From Chaetoderma sp. LZ-2023a (lineage: Eukaryota > Mollusca > Caudofoveata > Chaetodermatida > Chaetodermatidae), in assembly GCA_034401795.1 (NCBI GenBank), contig CM067371.1, positions 78,033,333 to 78,097,332 of the forward strand: DNA of 64,000 nucleotides. The letters are read 5' to 3'. Both the position numbers and the translations under genes were made by a program. The notes under the pieces are model-generated. The model saw only the letters and a program-made list of their open reading frames with translations, did not search any database and had not been told where the DNA came from. Each line of letters starts with the position of its first letter. Position 1 is the first letter of the stretch. Of this stretch, positions 1-11,179 are shown in pieces.

Positions 1-290
1 GATAACTCTGGCGAATATGGGCAGATCTTGCCGAACCGAAATCATGACACTTCGCCTATACATAACACATCTTCTGGAAAAAAAATTGTGAGTGTAGGTT
101 CAAAACTCTTCGAGATCTGTTTTGGACAAGAAAATTTTGACAAATTTTAAGCTTTCAAGGAAGATAACTCTAAGGAATATGGGACAATTTTGCCGAATCG
201 AAATCATGACACTTCGTCTATAAGTAATATATCTGATGAAAAAGATTTGTGAGTGGAGGTTCAAAACTCTTCGAGATCTGCTCCGGACAA
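1..290. repeat. Imperfect two-unit tandem repeat, period about 162 bp
   Basis: The block starting GATAACTCT at base 1 recurs at 163. Shared blocks include ATCATGACACTTCG and GTTCAAAACTCTTCGAGATC. The second unit breaks off near 290. Function unknown. Confidence 0.75.
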
Positions 291-745
291 AAATCAGACA
301 GATGCACGGATGGACGGACGGTGAGCGCCATCACATAATACCCCGCTTTGCGCGGGCGTATAAAAAAGAAAAGGCCTGGAAAAATAAATACCAGGCCAAA
401 AATCAAAAACAAAGTATGCCTCCCTACCCAACTCTTTCGCACTTCTATGTGCTCTTCTCTGATAAACTACGCGTCTCTCGCCTCACTACTCTTGGCTACG
501 CGCCTACTCGAGAAGTCTATAATTCTCGCCTAGCGTGCTCCCATCCTTTGATCCACGATGCGGTATCGTTTGCCACGGGTGTCAAACTAGGCGGGGGTGG
601 TGTAGCGCGGATCGGCCAGATGGGTACGGACCATCCCAGCTCAGCTGGGTATGGGACGACCATTCCGGGTACGTTCCAAGCACGTCCCCTGAGTAAGATA
701 GTACGCGTGTATAAAGCGATATGAGAGATGTTTCTGAGAAACTAA
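291..745. other. No gene seen; repeat tail and unassigned sequence
   Basis: Begins with a GACGGACGG-type stretch and a small palindrome (CCCGCTTTGCGCGGG), which I recall as part of interspersed repeats in marine invertebrates. The 540-700 part is more GC-rich with no recognisable RNA or protein gene. The open frame at 236-724 has no recognisable domain. Confidence 0.4.
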
Positions 746-1052
746 GAAAATTTACCAAATTTTTTTTTCACGAGTGAGATGACATACTTACCTCCTTAAC
801 ACTCTTGATATAATAGTATATTGGCTCTAAGTTCAATAACATTCAGAATTATAAAAAGTTAGGTGCCCCTAATGGGCAGGTGGATGTACACAGTCATGCA
901 CATGACAGACCCCACCTACTGGGTGGAGAGGCCGGGATCCTGTTAGGGAGGTAAGTATGTCACCTCACTCGTGAAAAAGAAATTTGGTAAATTTTCTTAT
1001 TTCACATCATGAGAACATACTTACATCCCTAACACTCTTGATAAAAGCCAGA
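746..1052 (-). repeat. DIRS-A1 right terminus and internal complementary region
   Basis: The right end (about 746-800, TTCACGAGTGAGATGACATA) is the inverse complement of 955-998. Directly beside it, 1000-1052 (TTCACATCATGAGAACATAC) is the inverse complement of the left terminus seen at 16290-16312 and 47490-47515. Side-by-side complements of both element ends are the hallmark internal complementary region of DIRS elements, used in known models to close a circular intermediate. Confidence 0.85.
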
Positions 1053-1615
1053 ATTTGAAAGTAAATTTGGCGGGAGGGAGGCAAGGTCCTGAAAACCAGC
1101 ACACCCTCGAAGAGACTAGCTCTTTGAATTTTCAAGAGATTTAAAACATCTGAAATTGTGTCTAAAACACAACCAGGAATAGAATTTTGCATCGGATAAT
1201 CGACCGATGAAGAGAGATTGATCAAAAGGCAAATGCGCTCACCCCTGCCCCCTCTTTCTGAGGAAGGTTAGGAAAAAAACGCTGCTCTAAATGACAAGCA
1301 CGTTCTCTAATAATTGATGAAAAGTATTACTAGACAATGGAAAAAGAAGAATTGCTTCATTTTCAAAAAACTCTCTGAAAGAACCACAATTAAGAGACAT
1401 TAACCATCACCATATTAAGTAAAAATGACACCATCACCAAGACAAAAAACAAAATGGTCACATATACTGACCTCTGATGTCTTGGGCACGGAAATCATCT
1501 CTTCCCCCACCAGATGAAGAGAATGATACCAGAAAAAGTAGGGATTCCCTACCAACAAATGTGATATTTGTAAATAGCAGAAGAGGAAAACTAATTACAA
1601 ATATATACCTCTACA

Positions 1616-2985
1616 TTATTTTCTGAGGACTGAGACGGCGAGCGGGTTGGAAGTGTCACGGAGGTAATGGTCGGTAAAACTTGATTCACTTTGCCACTTG
1701 GCTACTGACATCATGTCTTCAATAGAAACACCATTAAATAATGCGGCAGAAGTTACCACACCATGGAGACTATGAGCGTTGGCTCTATCTACTTGAATTC
1801 CAGTGGCTGTCTTATGACAGAACTGAATGCATTCTACTATCCATCTGGAAATAGTGTCTCTTGACACCCTACCATGGGGTTCAATATATGACAACCATAG
1901 GGAGCATGGGTCTGTCCGCCAAACCTGAGTACTTCTCTTGTACTTATTTAAAGCATGGACAGGACATTATGCTGTAGCACCAGGATCATATCTGGTTAAG
2001 GCAGGTAAAATAATAGGTTGACCCGGATATATTAAAGATTGATTTTTTAGCCAAGAAATTCAATCTCGGTAGAAGCTTAAGGCCTTCACCTGTAACTATA
2101 TAATGGTCAGGCTCAGCAGACAAGGCAGGAATTTCACTTCTGCATCTGGCTGATGCTGCTGCAACCAAAAATACAGCTTTAAGTGTCAATAATTTTATAG
2201 AAATAGCACTAAGTGGTTCAAAAGGTTCTCGGTCTGAGATTGCCCATACCTTTGATAAGAGTATTTAGAACACATACTTCATCACTTCCCCCTTTGCCAA
2301 GCAAGGGATAACAGTCATTAATGCTGATTTATATCCAGCAATAGAATTAGGTTTAAGACAATAAGCATCATACAGGTGACAGAGAAAATCAGCTACTACC
2401 TGAATAGATGCATCCACTGGATTGATATATCTCTTTGAGCAACATTCCGCAAATCTGTTGATTTTATAATTATATGCTCTGGAGGTTGACCCCATTCTGG
2501 CTCTAGCCATGAAATCGGCTGCCTGCTCAGAAAAACCTTGCTTAATCGCGGATTTGTTGACAACATCCATGCAGTCAATTGAAACATTGTCAGATTGTTG
2601 TGAAGGGTCTTGCCCCGGAAGATAATATTGTCCATCAGAGGCAGAGGAACCGGATTGCACACCAGAAGGTCCAGCAGATCCGTAAAGCATGATCGGCTTG
2701 GCCAATTTCGGGTAATCAGAAGTACTTGGCATTCCTCCTGCTTGATCTTCTGAAGAATCCTTGGAATCATGATTGTCGGAGGGTATGCGCATGCATACAT
2801 TTCCTTCCAACTGATAGCTAGTGCATCTATTGCGATAGCGCTTGGATCTGGAATCGGAGAAACGTATGTCGTCATCTTCGCATTCTTCTTCATTGCGAAT
2901 AAATCTATGTTGGGTTTTCCCCAATGATTGAACAGATGATCTGCCACACATTGATTTAGTTGCCATTCCGTAGGCAATGTTCATC
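1616..2985 (-). pseudogene. DIRS-A1 tyrosine recombinase, broken
   Basis: In DIRS elements this enzyme replaces the integrase: it cuts and rejoins DNA through a tyrosine and three basic residues. The N-terminal part (GFSEQAADFMARAR, TSRAYNYKINRFAE) lies in the 2265-3395 frame, the catalytic part in 1986-2300 and 1616-1894. The box I Arg is present (ARCRSEI). The box II motif HxxR reads HSLH, so the second catalytic Arg is lost. The nucleophile region reads FTDHYLRD. Several frameshifts, including one near 1960-1985, make it non-coding. It overlaps the end of RT/RNase H in another frame, as is usual for DIRS. Confidence 0.85.
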
Positions 2986-4732
2986 CTTCGGCTCATTGAG
3001 TCTTCTAACAGACTCAGCCTTCCCAGGATATGAACTGCTTTCAAGGTGATCATATGATCCATGCACCAGCAAAGCAGCTTCCATGTCATCATACAGAGAC
3101 TGGGCGACTTCGTTCCACCCTGGCAATTTATGTAACTCACTACTGTTGAGTTGTCTGAACGTATCATCATAAATTTTCCCTCCACTTCCTTCAAGAAGTG
3201 TTCCAGGCCTCGAATTACAACCCGTAATTCTAGCATGTTGATATGTTCCTTTGACTGATCCATATTCCAAAGCCATGATATTGTGGCTTCTTCCAGGCAA
3301 GCTCCCCATCCCTCCATCGATGCATTCGTAAACATCGTTACTTGAGGGTGGGGAGGGGCCAGCATGACCCCCGCCAGGAGATTCCCTCTCTCCATTCACC
3401 AATGAAGGCGATGAATGAGAGTGTCCAACACTTGAATGCGTGAGGTCAGTGATCCTGAACTCTGCGTCCACTGAGTTATGAGAAACAACTGAATCGGCCG
3501 CTTGCGCAAGCCCACCTGAGGAATGACTGGTTCCATTGAAATTTGAAACCATCAGACCTAGCATTCTCAGATACTCGTGTTAGAATATAACGACTGCCCC
3601 AAACCAATTGAATGCACGAGAGGAGATTCTCCACTCTCTCATGGGATGGATAAACATATCTTATCTCCAGATCGAAGACCATACCCAGGTAAACAAACTT
3701 CTGGGATGGAGTCAGCTCTGATTTCTGAAAATTGATTATCCAGCCTAAATCGGTGAGAGTTTTCAAAACTATCTCCAGATTTGCTGTCAAACTTACTGGG
3801 TTGTGTGCTTTTAGCAACCAGTCGTCTATGTAAGTGTGGACTGCTATATTTCTCCTGCGGAGGTATGCTGTGATAGCAAGCACAACTCGAGTGAAACCCC
3901 TTGGAGCCGTCGAGATGCCGAATGGGAGAACTTTGAATTCCCATTGGCGTCCCTGAAAAGCAAATCTCAGGAACCAACGAAAACTTCTTGCATGGGAATG
4001 TGGAAATAAGCGTCCTTTAGATCTATCGATGCCGTCCACATCCCATTCTCTAACCCCAACAACACTGATTTTATTGTTTCCATTTTGAAACTCGGTGTGT
4101 CTATAAATTTATTTACAGGTTTGAGGTTGAGAATCGGTCTCCACCATTCCACCCCCCCCCCACCAACCCCCGTTTTTTGTCACAAGAAACACGGTTGAAT
4201 AGAAGCCCGGGCAATCCTGCGCCGGTTGAACTGCTTCTTTTAGAATTAGAGATTCTATCTCCTCTTCTAACCACTTGTCTGGATCTCTTGGAATTGGAGT
4301 CCAGACTGGTACCAGAGACAGTTGCAATGGCGGATCTATTATCCACTCTGGACTGTATCCGCGCGAAAGCCATTGCAAGACTAAGCGGTCCTGAATTAAC
4401 CGCTCCCACTCCTGAATGTGGGATGTCAAACGACCTCCCACTGGTACACCTACGGTTAACGGGGTGCCCATGAAATTTAGAAGTGGCTGTGTCTCTGGTA
4501 TGTGTGACAACACCAGAGTGGTGCCTGAGGTAACCGAAAATACTATTAGCTCATCAGGCCCGGTTACCACGCGCGCTCCTCGCACGCCTCGCCCAGCGTC
4601 ACGTGCACCTCGGTGTACAGGCTGCTGCCTGGCTGGCTGCGCTTGAGCCGCTGGCTGACGCACAGCAGCACGCAGTCTCTGAACCAGCACCGCCACGAGC
4701 GTACTGCTGTCGAGCAGCCACGGGCTGAACAC
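2396..4732 (-). pseudogene. DIRS-A1 reverse transcriptase/RNase H, broken
   Basis: Reverse transcriptase with RNase H. Seen in order: an N-terminal block (LVLQWLSRGYSPEWI, CPGFYSTVFLVTK), WWRPILNLKPVNKFID, DLKDAYFHIP (motif A), LPFGISTAPRGFTR, VHTYIDDWLLKA (catalytic YIDD), FVYLGM, then RNase H with FTNASMEGWGA (the usual first Asp is Asn here), LELR, IRSDNSTVVSYIN and a C-terminal extension to WMHLFR. The frame breaks at a run of G (C on the plus strand, about 4148-4172) between VFLVTK and WWRP, and again near 3530 and 3960. Confidence 0.88.
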
Positions 4733-5745
4733 GCACGTGTTCTCTGCTCAGCACAATTGTGCGCACAGCGCCCTATAGTTATTCACGAAGTTAACTGTCT
4801 CTTGGAGGTGCCGACAACCCTCACCTCCAAAAAAAACAGGGCCCACCAATGGCGCTTGCAACAAGCTCGACTTCAGCTCCTGGGATGGGCACAAATTGTC
4901 TGAAGCAAAAGTGCGTCTCATCCTCAGTGACTTGGTGACTGACCTAGTCAGACAGTCCAACGCCAGGTTGAGCCCATCCTTTGATGGCTCATTGCACTGT
5001 CACCGGACTAGGCTGTTGGTGCACCGAGGCTGCTACTATCCCTGATAGCAGCTGAGACACGTGAGACAGCGCACTAATCGCTGCTCGCGAGCTCTCCTCG
5101 GTGTCACGCAAGGCGTCATTATCTGAGCGCATAGCGCCTGAGTACAGCACTCCCATGTCAGCACGAAAGCCAGGCCGCGTATCTTCTGCCAGAGTGGCGC
5201 GGACGATGGCACTCGGTCTGGGCGCTAGACCATATCGAGAGTACTGACTAGAAGTAAGTCGACATCGCCTAGCAACATCGCGGGGGAGGGGGGTGGCTTC
5301 GCGAGGGGACCTTTCAGTCTGATCGACTCCTCGGTCGCAGTGAACATATTTAAGATATGTTCAGCATACAGCAGAGACTGAGTCGTGGTGGCCAACGGCT
5401 TTGCCTGTAACCATGCCTGTGGGTTACTGGCAGCCATTTCATCCACGGAGAGATCTGGTCTGACTGCGAGGAGCCACGCCCACAAGTGAGACCAATCTTC
5501 ATCCGTAGCTACCTGCAAATTGCCGACGAGCTGCAGGCCCTCGTCATCTTCAATGGCATTCGCAGGTAGGGCTGTGGAGGAGGCTATAGATGTACCAAGC
5601 TTTCAATGGAATGCATACGGACCCGCGAGGGCTGGCATGACATTCTCCATGGTCAGGCCGTGCACCGAGATCGCGCTCGTGTGAGGGGCATGTAGCACAC
5701 TAGCGCGGCCCAGATCTTCCGTATGAGATTCCACATCTAAGCGAC
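4580..5745 (-). pseudogene. DIRS-A1 gag, interrupted and broken
   Basis: Matches the gag of DIRS-A4 and DIRS-C. Blocks visible are QVATDEDWSHLWAWLLAVRP (5225-5518), CLTRSVTKSLRMRRTFASDN and CPSQELKSSLLQ (4748-4960), and an Arg/Ala/Gln-rich end overlapping the start of RT. The N-terminal half is missing: at 5746 the sequence switches to DIRS-B1. Gag of DIRS elements is thought to bind nucleic acid and form particles. Confidence 0.75.
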
Positions 5746-5984
5746 TCTGAATCCAACTAAAGCTGAAAATTATGAATTTTCCTTACTACTTAACATTATA
5801 TGACTAAAATTTCTTTACTAAATATCCAAATATGTCAAAAACTGACATATCTGGGTATACTCTAAGGCTGAGAGATATAGTGAACATCTTATACTGAACA
5901 TAACTATTCTAACAAGATATGACCAAAGAAAGCCTCAAGCCACCCCCCCCCCCCCCACCAAAAAAAATTTGACAGAGGGGCCTT

Positions 5985-6110
5985 TGAGGTAAAACATAAG
6001 ACCAGACCCTCCGGGTCGTCTGATCGATATTACTACATTACAACCTACCTCCTTGCATTACTATTGCTCAAATACAGATTTCAACATTGCACAACACCCG
6101 GAGGGAGGCA
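5985..6110 (-). repeat. DIRS-B1 internal complementary region
   Basis: ACATAAGACCAGACCCTCCGG through TATTACTACATTACAACC corresponds to 51925-51990 of DIRS-B2, where the two halves are complements of the right (51205-51262) and left (57110-57147) termini. A poly-C run (5942-5957) lies just outside, as in the other DIRS copies. Confidence 0.75.
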
Positions 6111-6820
6111 AATTTTTGTGCAAAATTGATGTAAAAATAGAGAATTAACACACAATTAATAATAACGAGTGATAAAGATACTCAAAGACGGAAATTCCTA
6201 AGAATTGCCCTCTTAAGCATCTTACAGATAGAGGTGCAGAATCATGATAATGATAATGAAAGACATAAAAGGCTCTCAAAAGGTAAGAAAGAAAGATTAA
6301 CATGCAGGTAATAATTGAATGATATCCGTGATAGGATAGATGATATGAAAAAAAGGGTGAAACACACACATGAGAAGTAAGTAATGAATACACACTCACC
6401 CTAATGAGATCTAAGTGAATGAAGATGATGAATTACGGGAAGATGATGAATGAGGAATGCGACTCATGGTCCCAGAAGCTACTCTATGAATATTTTTATA
6501 GAAGAAAGATGAGGGACCAGAATCCTTAAGATAGAAGTTAATAAAGGTGTTCTCGGACTTCCAATTAGCTACTTGCATGATATCATCTAATGATGAACCA
6601 TTAAAAAGGGCACAATAAGTAGCAAGGCCCCTAGCATTGTGGGCCTTGACCCCCACTAATGCATTATCACCTGGAGATGCAAGTTCATGACAAATTTTAA
6701 TCGTATCTACGAACCAGCGGGAGATTGTGGTTAAAGAGGCAGGACGATTCACACTGTCTGCAAAAGTAACCCAAAGATGTCTGTTGTCTGAACGTTTAGA
6801 ATCTGTATGAAGTTTATATA

Positions 6821-8474
6821 CACCTGTGCAAAAGTTAAGCACCAGCAAAAACAATAGAACGTAGAAACATGATGGTACAACTAGGCTGCCATACTTTTTG
6901 TCCCCGCGTTAGCTGACATAATTCCAAGTACGAAATGCACATGCATGCATGACTTCACGCCGCTTGATGTCCGTGCGTGGCGGGAAACAGCACACGTGTT
7001 CAGTTATGTAAAAGTCCAGTTTGAGGTGTAGAACATTACATACAGATTTAGGCGACAAGATTAGGAATTTTGTGTTCATGACCGTGGTTTATTTGTACAG
7101 AGAGAATTAGCTCTTGATTGTGAACCGCTATGGCAAGACGAAGGTTAAGTGATCGTGTGAAATGGCAAATCATAGGCATGCATACCACTGGTATGTCATG
7201 CAGAGAGATTGGCAGACAGCTGAACATTAACCATACTGTAATCAGTCGTTTGATTGCAAAACATGGGCAAACTAACGAGGTGAAGGACAGGCCTAGATCT
7301 GGAAGACCGAAGAAGACTACTGCCCGTGATGATCGAGCCCTAGTACGCCTTGTTAGATCTCCATTCACCAACAGCAGAGTGCTCAGCCAGCAATGGGAAA
7401 CGCGCAATAGAGTGTCAATGTCTACCGTCAAAAGGAGACTGTATGCTGCTGGCATGAAAGCTAGGAGACCTGTCAGACGTCCTCTCCTCACTGCACACCA
7501 CAAAGAGGAGCGTCTGAGGTGGTGCAACGAAAGAAGACACTGGAACATGAGATCCTGGAGACGGGTACACTGGTCCGATGAAAGTCGGTTCCTGCTTCAT
7601 GCCACAGATGGTCGAACTCGTGTATGGAGGTCCAGACGCACGGCGTACAACCAACGTAACATCATGGAAGAAGTTCCATTTGGTGGAGGTTCCGTTATGA
7701 TATGGGGGTGCATCTCATTTGATTGTAAGCTGGATCTGTTGACTGTACCTGGAACACTAAATGGACAAAGATATCAAGATTCCATACTGGATAGAGTTGT
7801 GGTCCCTCATTTTGTAAATCATGCACCTGGAACCCACCCTATATTCATGGATGACAACGCCCGACCACATCGTGCTAGAGCTGTGCATGAATACCTCCGC
7901 CATAATGCCATCGAAACCCTACCATGGCCAGCAAGGAGCCCTGACATGAACCCTATTGAGCATATCTGGGACATTCTGGGAAACATGGTGAGAAGGAGGG
8001 ATCCTCCTGTGCAGAACCTACAGGAATTAACAGACGCACTCCATCTTGAATGGCAACGAATACCACAATGGCGTATCAGTCGGTTGGTGACCAGCATGAG
8101 ATGTCGTGTCCAGGCCGTCATCCAGGCACAAGGTGGATATACCCGGTATTAATAATGACAGTCTCAAACTCGTGCACAGATGTTAAACTTCGTTTTCAGA
8201 CACCATTAATGACAATCTAGCCACGTGTGTCAACTGTAGGGCAATAGTTGTCAGTTGTGTCAACGTAACCATATTCAGGCCTCGTTTTCAAGTTCAAACA
8301 AAAACATACAGTGTTTCCCCACCATCATAATCAGCATTCCTCTAGTTGCATTATTACCTCTTGCACTAAGATGGATGGGTACATAAATGTTTATGCTATT
8401 GCTTTCTTCATAGCACATGAATATACCCTCGCATGTGCGTAAAAATAGGGTGGTGCTTAACTTTTGCACAGGTG
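6821..8474 (+). mobile_element. Tc1/mariner transposon, copy 1
   Basis: 1,654 bp with perfect 24-bp terminal inverted repeats beginning CACCTGTGCAAAAG (6821-6844 and 8451-8474), flanked by TA on both sides (6819-6820 and 8475-8476), the Tc1/mariner target duplication. It carries one intact transposase. It is over 99% identical by eye to copy 2 (20138-21792), differing by about a dozen substitutions and two small indels, so it is young. Confidence 0.96.
7130..8152 (+). CDS. Tc1 family DD34E transposase, intact (340 aa)
   Basis: Cut-and-paste transposase. The N-terminus carries a paired-like helix-turn-helix DNA-binding region (RLSDRVKWQIIGMHTTGMS, CREIGRQLNINHTVISRLI), then a basic GRPKKTT linker resembling an AT-hook or nuclear signal, then the RNase-H-like catalytic core: HWSDESRF (first Asp), FMDDNARPH (second Asp) and SPDMNPIEHIW (Glu), with 34 residues between the second Asp and the Glu. 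Length is normal for the family and no stop or frameshift is present. It is one residue shorter than copy 2 (RLVRSPF versus RLVRRSPF). Confidence 0.96.
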   Translation: MARRRLSDRVKWQIIGMHTTGMSCREIGRQLNINHTVISRLIAKHGQTNEVKDRPRSGRPKKTTARDDRALVRLVRSPFTNSRVLSQQWETRNRVSMSTVKRRLYAAGMKARRPVRRPLLTAHHKEERLRWCNERRHWNMRSWRRVHWSDESRFLLHATDGRTRVWRSRRTAYNQRNIMEEVPFGGGSVMIWGCISFDCKLDLLTVPGTLNGQRYQDSILDRVVVPHFVNHAPGTHPIFMDDNARPHRARAVHEYLRHNAIETLPWPARSPDMNPIEHIWDILGNMVRRRDPPVQNLQELTDALHLEWQRIPQWRISRLVTSMRCRVQAVIQAQGGYTRY

Positions 8475-8999
8475 TATACATATTAAGGGCTCTAACAGGG
8501 CACCAGACAGAATCATCTGGTGACCGTGAGGAAAGTTTATGAATTATGACTGGTTTACCCACAAATTTTACAGACTGAGTTTTAGATAGAAATTCAGCCC
8601 TAGGATAGAGAATAATGCTATTACCTGTAACTTGAAACCTATCTAGTTCAGCTGAAAGAGCATGAATTTCTGAACAATGACTAGCTGAAGCTACTGCAAG
8701 AAGAAAGACTGCTTTAAGAGTAAGATGTTTCAAGCACACAGAACCCAAAGGTTCGAAATGTTTTCCTGCCAGAACCTGGAATACCAAGAAGAGGTTCCAA
8801 GAAGGGAAGGGTTTCTTAAACGGAGGGCGAGAATTACCCATACCCTTAATAAGGTCGTGAAAGTGTTTCTGAACTTGTACTGAAGGGTCAATTAAGCACT
8901 TGACGAAAGAGTTCAGACCAAAACGATAGGATTTAACAGTGTTAGCTGAAAGTTTCCTCTAATCAAAGAGGAAACGAGAAAGTCAGTGACCTGGGTTAC

Positions 9000-11161
9000 A
9001 GAGGACTCAACGGGCAAGATAGAATGGTCTGAACACCATTTAAAAAAAATAATTCAAATCTAGCTTTATAAATGTTTCTGGTGGAAGATCTGAGAGAGTT
9101 CTCCAATAATTCTTGAGATCTGATAGAAAGGACTGTCGAAGACGGGGGCAACTCGACAGTTTCCAAACTGACAGGTGAAATATTTCCGGATTCTGATGGA
9201 GAATCCTGCCTCTGTTCTGGGATAAAAGATCGTGAGAGACCGGAAGAAGTAGAGGGAGATCTACAAGAAGGTCCAGGAGATCCGGAAACCACAATTTTGT
9301 CGGCCAAACCGGAGCTATTAATAGGACTATGCAGGGATGTTGTCTGATCTTTCTGAAGACCAGCGGAATGAGAATCGTAGGGGGAAAGGGCGTAGGCGAA
9401 CATTTTGTCCCATGATTGAGCTAGAGAGTCTACTGCCAGAGCCAGAGATTCCGGGAAAGGAGATATGAAAGTGGATATCTTTCTGTTCTTGAGAGTAGCA
9501 AATAGATCTACATGGGGATGACCGAAATGAAGGAAAATGAACTGGACTACAGCCTCTTTCAATTCCCATTCTGTTTCTGGAATCTTTGAAGGGCGAGATA
9601 ACTGGTCGGCCAGAAAGTTCAGTTTGCCTGGGACATGAGAAGCCTGAAGGGAAATGTTGCGAGACCTGCACCAATGGAGAATGATCATGGTTTCTCAACA
9701 CAGAGAAACTGACCTGGTTCCTCCCTGATGATTGATGAAAGAGACTACTGTGAAATTGTCTGATCTTATGAGGACCCCTAAAATCATGGATTCCCAATGA
9801 ACTAGGGCATGGAAAACAGCCCACAGTTCTAAAAGGTTGATGTGGTGGGAAGACTCTACAAGGGACCAGGTTCCTGAAATCTTCTTGGAATCCCAGATGG
9901 CACCCCATCCTTCCTGAGAAGCATCTGTGAAGAAGATAGCTTGCGAATTTAAAAGATGGAGAGGTACTCCTAGAAGAAAGAATTGACGGTCTAGCCAAAA
10001 CTGGCAATGAGTCATGAGAGATAATTTGATCAGAATACGATAATCCAGGGAATCTAGAGACTGATTCCAGTGGGCCATGAGATAAAATTGGAAAGGTCTT
10101 CTCATCAAAGGAGCACAAGGGATCACCTTCTCTACTGACACCATGAGGCCTATAATTCTGAGAAACGATCTGGCCGTGACCAAATGGCTCACTTTGAGAG
10201 ATTGTATTGTAGAGATCAGAGGTTGAACATTTGGGAGTGATGGAAATAACTTCCCTTGAGACAGGTCGAAAGTAACCCCCAAATGGGTAAAAATCTGACT
10301 TGGGAACAAGCGAGACTTTTCTATGTTGATAATCCAACCCAGGTGAAGACAGACCTGGATGGCATCTGAAACATTTGCAATGACAGAAGCAGGATCTGGA
10401 GCCTTGAATAGCCAATCGTCGACGTAGACGTGGACTGAGATGGTCTGGAGGTGAAGGCAAGAGGCTACTGATGAAACTATTCAAGTGAATACATAAGGGG
10501 ATGTGGTCAAGCCGAAGGGAAGGCTGCAAAACTGCCAAACTCTGCTCTGGTATGCGAATCGAAGCAACTTGCGAAAGGAAGGGTGGATGGGAACATGAAA
10601 ATAAGCATCTTTGAGGTCGCTAGAGACTGTCCACAATCCTATCTGAAGAGATTGAATGATGGATTTGGCCGTCTCCATCTTGAAAGATGGGCTTACTACG
10701 AGGAGATTGAGAGCTTTGAGATTTATGAACGGTCTCCAGCCCTGCTCCCCCCCCCCCTCCCCCGTCTTCTTCTGGACAAGGAACATGGTTGAGAATTATC
10801 CTGGATTGCATTGCCAATCCAAAACCTCCTCCACAGCATGTTTTGATATGAGGTAAAGAATTTTGTTTTCCAGGGCTAATAGCTTTTCCTGGCATGAGGG
10901 AATAGGAGCCCAACGAGGGGACAAAGAAAGAAGAGGGTTTACCTTCCAACGAGGATGATGGCCTTGGTGAATGGTTTCTAGAACCCACTGGTCTTGAATA
11001 AGAAGCGCCCAATAATTGATGAATCTTGATAAATGATTGCCTACTGGGATAATTGAGAACTTTGAAATGGTGGGGCTTTGAAAATCTAACTCTACTGGAA
11101 TAGAATGAACAAGGCCATCTTCTGAACCTATAGCGTCAAAAACGAGATTGATAATGACCAC
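9000..11161 (-). pseudogene. DIRS-B1 reverse transcriptase/RNase H, broken
   Basis: Blocks in order: WVLETIHQGHHPRWK, VEEVLDWQCNPG then a stop (TAA where DIRS-B2 has TAC), MFLVQKKTGEGGGEQGW with RPFINLKALN, SDLKDAYFHVPIHP, LPFGLTTSPYVFT, VHVYVDDWLF in another frame near 10400, FTHLGVTFDLSQG, RNase H with FFTDASQEGWGAIWD, LLELWAVFHALVHWE and IRSDNFTVVSFINHQGG, then an extension (FGHPHVDLFATLKN). At least three frameshifts (near 10480, 9690 and 9300) and the stop inactivate it. Confidence 0.85.
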
Positions 11162-11179
11162 CAGAATTCCGAGAACCTC

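Larger units (their letters stand above)
746..5745 (-). mobile_element. DIRS-A1 retrotransposon, 3' part
   Basis: From high to low coordinates: gag end, RT/RNase H, tyrosine recombinase, 3' UTR, internal complementary region, right terminus. Compared with DIRS-A3 and DIRS-A4 it is the same family. Its gag is interrupted at 5745, where DIRS-B1 sequence starts, and its 5' terminal piece reappears at 15681-16315. Codons are broken in all three genes, so it is a dead copy. Confidence 0.88.
6411..9294 (-). pseudogene. DIRS-B1 tyrosine recombinase, split by Tc1
   Basis: The N-terminal part is at about 9000-9290 (SQELLENSLRSSTRNIYKAR), the middle at 8475-8841 (HLTLKAVFLLAVASAS, ending VRALNMY) and the catalytic C-terminus at 6411-6820, with the box II motif HNAR and nucleophile region FINFYLKD. 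Box I reads ASHCSEI, so the first catalytic Arg is Cys, consistent with CpG decay. The Tc1 element at 6821-8474 sits between ALNMY and KLHTDSK. The reading frame is continuous across the target TA, so at this point the gene was open when Tc1 landed. Confidence 0.85.

Noticed and set aside
236..724. 162-codon plus-strand frame
   Set aside because: It crosses a tandem repeat and unrelated sequence, with no recognisable motif and no splice context.
7048..8121. Open frames antisense to the Tc1 transposases (also 20365-21441)
   Set aside because: Shadows of the transposase frame; they have no family motifs, whereas the plus frame has the complete DD34E core.
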